Origin: Christensenellaceae bacterium
Lineage (GTDB): Bacteria > Bacillota > Clostridia > Christensenellales > UBA1750
Direction of reading: 5' to 3'
Length of the DNA stretch: 54,953 nt
NCBI GenBank assembly: GCA_031280685.1
Contig: JAITGM010000019.1
Coordinates: 1 to 54,953 of the forward strand
Part shown: positions 49,222 to 54,953 of the stretch, in pieces
How positions within the stretch are numbered: position 1 is the stretch's first letter
How the letters are laid out: every line of letters starts with the position of its first letter
Translations under genes and position numbers: made by a program
The notes under the pieces: model-generated
Told to the model about the DNA's origin: nothing
Seen by the model: only the letters and a program-made list of their open reading frames with translations
The model's database searches: none

Positions 49222-49357
49222 GCGCGCAACCCCTCCCCGCTTTTCTCCCTCTGTAGTGTAGCATGAAATCCTCCTGCGCGAAAGGCTTCCGGCCACCGGT
49301 TCCCATTAAGGTATGGGAGCCAGCGCGTTCATTGGCCGCTTCCTCAAAAAACCTCCT

Positions 49358-49532
49358 CGTCATCGCGGAGTGCAGCGCGGCAACCCAAGCAAGTGCGCAA
49401 AAAAGGCCGCCATTCCCTTTCTTCGTCATTGTAAGGAGCGCAGCGACGAAGCAATCCAGAGGGCGCGTGGGGAAAAGCGGCCCTAATCGGGCAAAAAGGG
49501 CTGGGTTGCCTCGCTTCCCTCGCAACGACGAG
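49358..49532. repeat. Palindromic MITE-like repeat cluster
   Basis: Three related arms. CGTCATTGTAAGGAGCGCAG (from about 49427) and the reverse complement of GTTGCCTCGCTTCCCTCGC (to about 49532) form an imperfect inverted pair of about 105 bp, and a third arm (CGTCATCGCGGAGTGCAGCG) begins near 49358. The remaining gap 49222-49734 holds no gene besides the terminator at 49687. Confidence 0.65.
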
Positions 49533-49686
49533 AAGGGGCGAGCGGGGCGCTCAAAATAGCGGCGCAGCGATCCAACACCCCCATTTTTAGGAAGCCTTTC
49601 TGGATTGTTTCGCCGTTTTACTCCCCGCAAATGATGGGGGGCATCCCTTCTTAGCGGCCTTCGCGGCCCCCGTGCGCGGTAAGGCC

Positions 49687-49715
49687 AAAAAAGCGCCTCC
49701 CGTAAGGGAAGGCGC
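49687..49715 (-). terminator. Terminator after the second Cys-rich protein gene
   Basis: On the minus strand GCGCCTTCCC pairs with GGGAGGCGC and is followed by TTTTTT, 20 bases after the stop. Confidence 0.85.
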
Positions 49716-49734
49716 AATGGCTTTTGTTTTTTGT

Positions 49735-50343
49735 TTATTGATAGGGCGCGTAGCTCTCAAAGCCCGCGGGGAAGCTCGGATACAGCGGCCTGGCAAAGAA
49801 GGCCTCGCAGTCGCGCCCGGTCTTTGGCGAAGCAGCCTCCACGCTCAGAACCCTCAGTGCGGCCGCGTAAATTTCCGCCTTAAAGTTAAAGCAAAGCTCT
49901 GGGCAGCGCGGTCCCCAGGCGATGGAAACCGGCTGCACCTGCGCGCTCGCGATGAACTCCGTGACCGACTCGCAGCGCGCGCGGAGCACGCCGTTGACTG
50001 GGATGCGCAAAAGCGCCACGACCGCCTCGCGGCAGCCATCCACCATGAGCTGCACGGTGTAGGGGATTTGCAGCGTGGCCGAAAAGCGGCAGCCGCGGGG
50101 CCCTTGCTCCAGGCAGGGGTTTTCAAGCTCCACGCGGCCGCAAGGCGAGCCGCCCAGCAGGGTGCAGCCGCAGCCCGGATGGAAGCTTCCGGCTTCGAGC
50201 GGGGCGCGCAGGCCCTGCCCGCCGCAGGGGAAGCTATCCAGCACCTGGTTGGCCAGGATATTGACCTGCCGGCTAGGCGCCTCCTGCATAGTGCAGGCGC
50301 ACTCCCCGCAGCCGCAGCCAAAGGGGTGGCGATGTAGTTCCAT
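49735..50343 (-). CDS. Cys-rich structural protein, paralogue of the one at 37473
   Basis: The 202 residues begin with a Cys-dense head (GCGCGECACTMQEA), continue with FHPGCGCTLLGGSPCG and ENPCLEQGPRGCRF, and end with an Arg/Tyr/Pro tail. The middle (SATLQIPYTVQLMVDGCREA, VVALLRIPVNGVLRARC and FKAEIYAAALRVLSVEA) repeats the strand plan of the larger protein at 37473. There is no signal peptide and no catalytic motif. Disulfide- or metal-linked structural roles, for example in a spore coat, are possible but unproven. GAAAGGAGGAACAAACC precedes ATG 50343. Confidence 0.6.
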   Translation of the reverse strand: MELHRHPFGCGCGECACTMQEAPSRQVNILANQVLDSFPCGGQGLRAPLEAGSFHPGCGCTLLGGSPCGRVELENPCLEQGPRGCRFSATLQIPYTVQLMVDGCREAVVALLRIPVNGVLRARCESVTEFIASAQVQPVSIAWGPRCPELCFNFKAEIYAAALRVLSVEAASPKTGRDCEAFFARPLYPSFPAGFESYAPYQ

Positions 50344-50650
50344 GGTTTGTTCCTCCTTTCTTCGGGTGGTCGTTGGGGCAAGGCTTCAGCCTTCCTCCGC
50401 TGTAAGGTATGCCACCGCTTGCTTTTTCGCGCGTGATTGGGTACCATTATGAAGGGTTCTTCCCGGCAAGGCCCCCTCTGGAACGCATGCGGGGCGGGAA
50501 AGCCGGCTAAACTCTTGAAGATGCGGGGTTTTCGGGCGAAGCCCCGGGCGAATTGAAAGGCCCCTCCCAAAACGAACGAAAAACGAGCGAAAGTAAGCAA
50601 AAAGGCCCGTTTTTTTTGATGGTTTCCAAGGGGCGGGAAGGCGGTTGTTT

Positions 50651-52378
50651 ATGCAAGAGCCCAGGCGCGAATACGAACGGTGGCTGCGCGAGTTCGCTGC
50701 CGATACCGACTTAAAAAAAGAGCTGCTTGCCATCGCCAAGGACGAGGCCGAGATCCGCTCCCGCTTTGGCGAGGGGCTGCGCTTTGGCACCGCCGGCCTG
50801 CGCGGCAGGCTCGGCTTCGGCCCCGCGCGCATGAACGCCTACGTGGTGCGGCGCGCCACGCAAGGGCTGGCAGACTGCCTTCTTGCCGGTGGGGACGCCG
50901 CGGCAGGCGTGGCAATCGCCTATGATTCCAGGCGCTTTTCGCGCCTTTTTGCCGAGGAAACGGCCCGGGTGCTCTGCGGCAACGGCATCCGCGCCTATTT
51001 GTTCCCCCATTTGGCGCCGGTGCCGCTGCTCTCGTTCGCGGTGCGCGCGCTTGGCTGCGCCGCCGGCGTGGTCATCACCGCCAGCCACAACCCCAAGGAA
51101 TATAACGGCTACAAGGTCTATGGGCGGGACGGCGGCCAGCTTCCGCCCGAGGAGGCCGAGGCCATCTTCCGCGCGATCGAAGGCCACCCCTACGGCGAAG
51201 GGCGGCGCATGGAGCTTGAGCAGGCCGAAGGGGAGGGTCTGCTTTGCTATATCGCTCAGGAATTGGAAGATGCCTACGCCGAAAAAGTCAAGGCGCTGAG
51301 CCTTTCGCCCGGGCTTTGCAGGCAGATGGGCGCGGAGCTTCCCATCGTCTATTCGCCGCTCAACGGCACGGGCAACGTCCCCCTGCGCCGCGTTTTGGGC
51401 GAAATGGGTTTCATGAAGCTCTATGTGGTGCCCGAGCAGGAAAACCCCGACCCGGACTTTTCGACCGTGGGCGCGGCCCCGAACCCAGAAAAGCCGGAGG
51501 CCTACGCGCTGGCGCGGGCTCTCGCCGAAAGGGTGGGCGCCAAGCTCGTTCTGGCCACCGACCCGGACGCGGATCGCCTCGGCTGCCTGGCGCAAGATAA
51601 GCAAGGGGAATTCCACGTGCTCACGGGCAACCAAATCGGCTGCCTGCTGCTCAACCACATCCTGTCTTCCCGTTCGGCGGCGGGAACCCTGCCGCCGAAC
51701 GGGGCGGTGGTGCAATCCCTGGTTTCGACCAAGATGCCGGAAAAAATCGCGGCTCGCTACGGCGCCCAGGTTTTCGAGGTGCTGACGGGCTTTAAGTTCA
51801 TCGCCGAAAAGATCGAGGAATTCGAAAAAAGTGGCGAGTATGCCTTCCTTTTTGGCTTTGAAGAAAGCTATGGCTACCTGGCCGGCTCCTTCGTGCGCGA
51901 TAAGGACGCGGTGGCCGCGGCCCTGCTGCTGGCCGAAACCGCGGCCGCTTACGCAAGGGAGGGCCTCAGCCTTTGGGAAGGCCTGCAGGCGCTCTATGCA
52001 GAATATGGCCACTTCGCCGAGAGGACGGTTTCTAAGGAAATGCGGCAGGGCGAGGAGGGGCGGCAGGCGGTGGCCGCGATCATGGCAGCCCTTCGGGCAG
52101 AGCCGCCCAAGGCGCTGGGCGGCAGGGCCGTTTTGGCAAGGCGGGACTATTTAAGCTGCCTGCGCACCCAAAGCGCACCCCAAGGGGGCGAAAAAGGCGA
52201 AGAAAGGCTGAAAATGCCCCCGTCGGACGTGCTCTATTACGAGATGGAGGGCGCTTGGGCCTGCGTGCGCCCCTCCGGCACCGAGCCGCTGATCAAGTTC
52301 TATGCGGGCGCGTCGGCGAAAGGGCAGGCCGAGGCCGAGGGCCTCGTCGCGGCCATCCTGCGGGATCTGAGCGAATAA
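50651..52378 (+). CDS. pgcA: Phosphoglucomutase / phosphomannomutase
   Basis: Interconverts glucose 1-phosphate and glucose 6-phosphate, or the mannose forms, of the alpha-phosphohexomutase superfamily. The 575 residues have the opening LRFGTAGLRGRLGFGPARMN, the phosphoserine loop VITASHNPKEYNGYK (Ser 145), the Mg2+ loop ATDPDADRLG, the sugar-binding loop FGFEESYGYL and the phosphate-binding RPSGTEP near the end. This is the long PgcA type. ATG 50651 follows GGAAGGCGG. It supplies glucose 1-phosphate for UDP-glucose, which the cyclic glucan synthase would use. Confidence 0.94.
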   Translation: MQEPRREYERWLREFAADTDLKKELLAIAKDEAEIRSRFGEGLRFGTAGLRGRLGFGPARMNAYVVRRATQGLADCLLAGGDAAAGVAIAYDSRRFSRLFAEETARVLCGNGIRAYLFPHLAPVPLLSFAVRALGCAAGVVITASHNPKEYNGYKVYGRDGGQLPPEEAEAIFRAIEGHPYGEGRRMELEQAEGEGLLCYIAQELEDAYAEKVKALSLSPGLCRQMGAELPIVYSPLNGTGNVPLRRVLGEMGFMKLYVVPEQENPDPDFSTVGAAPNPEKPEAYALARALAERVGAKLVLATDPDADRLGCLAQDKQGEFHVLTGNQIGCLLLNHILSSRSAAGTLPPNGAVVQSLVSTKMPEKIAARYGAQVFEVLTGFKFIAEKIEEFEKSGEYAFLFGFEESYGYLAGSFVRDKDAVAAALLLAETAAAYAREGLSLWEGLQALYAEYGHFAERTVSKEMRQGEEGRQAVAAIMAALRAEPPKALGGRAVLARRDYLSCLRTQSAPQGGEKGEERLKMPPSDVLYYEMEGAWACVRPSGTEPLIKFYAGASAKGQAEAEGLVAAILRDLSE

Positions 52379-52386
52379 AAATGCCC

Positions 52387-52424
52387 GGGCCTCGTAAGCC
52401 CTCCGGGGCGAAAGGCCTTTTATT
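52387..52424 (+). terminator. Possible terminator after pgcA
   Basis: GGGCCT pairs with AGGCC across an inner CCTCCGGGG hairpin and is followed by TTTTATTTT. The stem is imperfect. Confidence 0.4.
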
Positions 52425-52541
52425 TTCCTGGTTTAACGCGAAATTAAAGCATTCTTCATGACGAAGAGGTATTGCATGATTATACTTCATCCCGTTGCGG
52501 AGCATTGCCAGATTTGCGCAACGGAAAGCTGAGGTTGGCCA

Positions 52542-53318
52542 ATGAAAAAGTGGCTTTGTTTTCTCTTCCTCTTCCTCCTGCTCGCGCTGAGCTTTGGCGC
52601 CTGCGCGCCCAGCGCAAGCCCCGCCGCCAAGGAGCTTACGGGCGCCTTTGGCAACAGCCAGAAGATTCCTTATGGCGAAGGCCTTGAAATCGAGGGCGCG
52701 GCCGGCGCCGAGCGCGAGGCCGACGTGCAGGATTCCCCCTATTACAGGCACCCGGACTTCTTCGCGATGAAATCGACCGAAACGCTGGCCATTCTGGAGG
52801 GCTTTAAGACCATCCAGCAGGCGACGGAATGGACCTGCGGGCCAGCCGCCGCTCTGACGGTGCTGGAATGGTACGGCATGCGCAACGGCATGAACGAGAT
52901 GGATCTCGTGGCGCTGCGCGGCAAGGACGAGCCGGGCGCGACGAACCTGCGCCAGATGATGAACATCTTCGAGGGCGTGGGCGGTTTCACGCTCTATAGC
53001 ACCTACGACCTGGCCGACCCCGAAACCGTGGACGAGGGCATGATTTTGGGCTTCCTCAGGGAAGGCAAACCCATTTTGCTGGGCTGGGACGACTGGGGCG
53101 GCCACTGGCAGGTCATCATCGGCTACGACACGATGGGCAGCGCCAGCACGGCGGATGATGTGCTCATCCTGATGGACCCTTACGACACCACGGACCATAA
53201 CCAGGACGGCTACTACATCCTCCCGTTCGAGAGGCTGTATTACAACTGGAGCAACCGCTTCGACCCGGACTTCAAAAAGAACGTTTTCCTGGTCGCGAGC
53301 CTGCCGGCCGCAGAATAA
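52542..53318 (+). CDS. C39-like peptidase domain lipoprotein
   Basis: A 258-residue surface protein. The signal peptide ends in a lipobox-like LSFGAC. After a linker comes a papain-fold domain of the C39-like (Peptidase_C39_2) group, with the nucleophile in QATEWTCGPAAALTVLEWYG, then LREGKPILLGWDDWGGHWQVIIGYD with the catalytic His and DDVLILMDPYDTTDHNQDGY with a following Asp. It may cleave peptides or have lost activity; no substrate is evident. GAGGTTGGCCA precedes ATG 52542, a modest ribosome site. Confidence 0.82.
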   Translation: MKKWLCFLFLFLLLALSFGACAPSASPAAKELTGAFGNSQKIPYGEGLEIEGAAGAEREADVQDSPYYRHPDFFAMKSTETLAILEGFKTIQQATEWTCGPAAALTVLEWYGMRNGMNEMDLVALRGKDEPGATNLRQMMNIFEGVGGFTLYSTYDLADPETVDEGMILGFLREGKPILLGWDDWGGHWQVIIGYDTMGSASTADDVLILMDPYDTTDHNQDGYYILPFERLYYNWSNRFDPDFKKNVFLVASLPAAE

Positions 53319-53384
53319 AAAAGGCGGCGATTTTGCCGCAATCCCCTCTGCGGCGTGCAAAGCAAACCCATGCAGCCGCGATTC

Positions 53385-53412
53385 AAGGCCCGGAGTTGAG
53401 CTCCGGGCCTTT
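53385..53412 (+). terminator. Terminator after the C39-like gene
   Basis: AAGGCCCGGAG pairs with CTCCGGGCCTT around TTGAG and is followed by TTTACATTT. Confidence 0.85.
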
Positions 53413-53467
53413 ACATTTCCCCCGCTGTTATGCTACCTTTAATTCAAAACGCGAAGGAGGGCCGCCT

Positions 53468-54508
53468 ATGAAGGCCTTAATCGTCGAATCCCCTGGCAAA
53501 CTTGCCGTGAAGGAGCTCCCCATCCCAAAGCCCGGCCTATGCCAGGCGCTGGTGAAGATGAAAAGCTGCGGCGTTTGCGGCACCGATATGAAGATCATTC
53601 ACGGCGAACTCAAAAACTTCAATATTTATCCCGCGATCCTTGGGCACGAGGGCTTTGGCGAGGTGGTGCAGGTCGGCCCCGGCTGCACCAGCCTGCATCG
53701 CGGCGATCGCGTAGTCTTGCCCTATATCGAAGGGAAATGCGGCGAATATTCCGGCGGCTTCGGGGCCTTTGCGCAATACGCCCTGGTCGGCGATGCCGAG
53801 GGCTACAGGCTCCACGGGCAGGGAACCCCGGGCTTCTCGCTCAGCGCCTTTGGCCAAACCGCCCTGCGGCCCACGGATATAATCGGCGACGTGGAGGGCG
53901 CGATGCTCATCACCTTCCGCGAAGTGCTCAGCGCCATGGGCCGCTTCGGCTGCGAGGCCAACAAGAGCGTTGCGGTGTTTGGCATGGGGCCGGTGGGGCT
54001 TTGCTTCGTGCGATACGCCAAGCTTCTTGGCCTATCGCCGGTCATCGCCATCGCCAATTCAGACGAAAAGGCCCAATACGCCCTCGCGATGGGCGCGGAT
54101 TTCGCCTTGAACAACAAGACGAAGAACGTCGCCCTGGAACTGCGCGCGGTTTGCCCGAACGGCGTGGATTTCGTGATCGACGCGGCCGGCCAGCAGGAGA
54201 TCATCGCGCAGGCGATGGGGCTGATCGCGGATCACGGCAAGGTTTGCGTCTATGGCGTGCCCGCAAGCAACGAAATGCGGCTGGATTGGAGCGCCGCGCC
54301 CTACAACTGGACGCTCGACTTTTTGCAGTGGCCGGTGAAGAGAGACGAAGCCGCAGTCCACAACCAGGTCATGGCGTGGATCGCCCTTGGCGCGCTGACC
54401 CCCGGCGATTTTATTTCAGATGTGATCCCCTTCGAAAGCGTTCTGGACGCTTTTAAGATCATGGAAGAGCGCCGGCCCGACCGCAAGAAGATCATCGTGC
54501 GCTTTTAA
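53468..54508 (+). CDS. Zinc-type alcohol/polyol dehydrogenase family protein
   Basis: A 346-residue medium-chain dehydrogenase. The catalytic zinc segment CGVCGTDMKIIHGEL and GHEGFGEVVQVG are present. The Rossmann motif VFGMGPVGLCFVRYAKLLG binds NAD(P). The usual structural-zinc loop with four closely spaced Cys is missing; only one Cys (GKCGEYSGGFG) remains there. The family includes sorbitol, threonine and sugar-acid dehydrogenases, and the substrate cannot be told. AAGGAGGGCCGCCT fixes ATG 53468. The convergent SDR gene after the next terminator may act on a related substrate. Confidence 0.85.
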   Translation: MKALIVESPGKLAVKELPIPKPGLCQALVKMKSCGVCGTDMKIIHGELKNFNIYPAILGHEGFGEVVQVGPGCTSLHRGDRVVLPYIEGKCGEYSGGFGAFAQYALVGDAEGYRLHGQGTPGFSLSAFGQTALRPTDIIGDVEGAMLITFREVLSAMGRFGCEANKSVAVFGMGPVGLCFVRYAKLLGLSPVIAIANSDEKAQYALAMGADFALNNKTKNVALELRAVCPNGVDFVIDAAGQQEIIAQAMGLIADHGKVCVYGVPASNEMRLDWSAAPYNWTLDFLQWPVKRDEAAVHNQVMAWIALGALTPGDFISDVIPFESVLDAFKIMEERRPDRKKIIVRF

Positions 54509-54544
54509 GCCCCCTGCCCATCTTCCGCCGATTCGCTTCAGGGC

Positions 54545-54583
54545 AACGAAAAAAGGGACGCCGCTGGCGCCCCTTTTTTCGTT
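54545..54583. terminator. Bidirectional terminator between the two dehydrogenase genes
   Basis: AACGAAAAAAGGG pairs with CCCTTTTTTCGTT, with GCGCC-type inner pairing. The A and T runs on both sides allow use in both directions. Confidence 0.9.
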
Positions 54584-54590
54584 GTTTGGA

Positions 54591-54953
54591 TTAGACCCTG
54601 AGCATGGAGCCGCCGTCGAGGCGCAGGGCCGCGCCGGTTAAATGCTCAGCTTCGTCAGAAGCCATGTAAACGCAGGCATAGGCGCTGTCTTTGGGGTAGC
54701 CCATGGGGATCTTCGACATGCCCCTGTACTTTTCGTGGTAGGCGCGCAGGTCGATATAGGGATGGCGAGAGGCCTTTTGGGCCGTGCGGGCCTCCACGCC
54801 GGTTTTGAACTCGATGCGCACGCCGCCCGGCATGATCATGTTGACGCGGACGCCGTACTGGGCGAACTCGACCGCTGCTTCGCGCATCAGCATGTGCATG
54901 CCGCCCTTGGTCATGGCATAGACCGGGTCAAAGTCCGTGGCGCGCTTGCCGTG
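54591..54953 (-). CDS. Short-chain dehydrogenase/reductase, C-terminal part (partial)
   Basis: The frame is open to the window edge. The visible 120 residues include the catalytic Tyr and Lys in DPVYAMTKGGMHML, then AVEFAQYGVRVNMIMPGGVR and the conserved end AEHLTGAALRLDGGSML. This is the second half of an NAD(P)-dependent SDR oxidoreductase. The Rossmann N-terminus lies outside. An internal ATG at 54914 is not the true start. Family members next to hexuronate or polyol genes often reduce sugar acids, but the substrate here is unknown. Confidence 0.9.
   Translation of the reverse strand, partial: HGKRATDFDPVYAMTKGGMHMLMREAAVEFAQYGVRVNMIMPGGVRIEFKTGVEARTAQKASRHPYIDLRAYHEKYRGMSKIPMGYPKDSAYACVYMASDEAEHLTGAALRLDGGSMLRV

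Noticed and set aside
50711..53360. Long antisense frames over pgcA and the C39-like gene
   Set aside because: The sense genes carry all expected catalytic motifs; the antisense products have none.
1..54953. tRNA, rRNA, CRISPR arrays and riboswitch classes
   Set aside because: I looked for TTCGA-type T loops with acceptor stems, regularly spaced repeats and familiar aptamer cores in the gaps and found none that I could support.

Overview
The window reads as part of the chromosome of a GC-rich, anaerobic, spore-lineage Bacillota (Clostridia, Christensenellales-like by general character; this is inference, no marker gene long enough for placement is complete here). Reasons: an elongation factor Tu tail, a complete Rnf ferredoxin:NAD+ oxidoreductase operon, two ferredoxin-type proteins, a SpoIID-like lipoprotein, strong GGAGG ribosome binding sites, sigma-A type promoters, YesN/YesM regulators and an LplB/YtcP-type sugar transporter without its own ATPase.

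Layout. 1-12.4 kb: the end of tuf, glucose-6-phosphate isomerase, a patatin-like lipase, one giant cyclic beta-1,2-glucan synthase gene (2450 residues), a frameshifted polytopic membrane protein and a small lipoprotein. 12.5-14.1 kb: a decayed SH3-domain secreted protein next to its intact shorter relative. 14.4-16.7 kb: homoserine dehydrogenase and a PfkB sugar kinase in one operon. 16.8-20.4 kb: the wreck of an integrative conjugative element (broken parA and parB, a small element ORF, a truncated DUF3991/toprim protein) with a ferredoxin / truncated zinc-ribbon / Crp-Fnr trio in its middle. 20.5-31.6 kb: an AEC transporter, then a hexuronate block: 2-keto-3-deoxygluconate kinase, MFS transporter, two ABC permeases, solute-binding lipoprotein, mannonate dehydratase and a two-component system. 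Mannonate dehydratase makes 2-keto-3-deoxygluconate, which the kinase phosphorylates, so transport, sensing and two successive steps of the pathway are all present.

31.7-40.5 kb: SpoIID-like lipoprotein, 2[4Fe-4S] ferredoxin, YaaA, then two phage-type lysis cassettes that face each other across one shared terminator, a Cys-rich protein, a polysaccharide deacetylase, a 44-residue membrane peptide and a YhcH-family protein. 41-47 kb: rnfC-(frameshifted extra gene)-rnfD-G-E-A-B. 47-49.3 kb: rsmI and a membrane protein split by a duplication that brought in a lipoprotein gene. 49.7-54.95 kb: a second Cys-rich protein, phosphoglucomutase, a C39-like lipoprotein, a zinc-type alcohol dehydrogenase and a truncated SDR dehydrogenase at the edge.

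The most unusual parts are the two convergent endolysin/holin cassettes with no other phage genes, the 78-bp direct repeats flanking an inserted lipoprotein gene, the extra gene inside the rnf operon, and the number of genes carrying a single frameshift or in-frame stop (at about 10.63, 45.07, 47.20 and 48.26 kb, apart from the clear pseudogenes). Some of the latter could be assembly errors. No tRNA, rRNA or CRISPR array was recognised.
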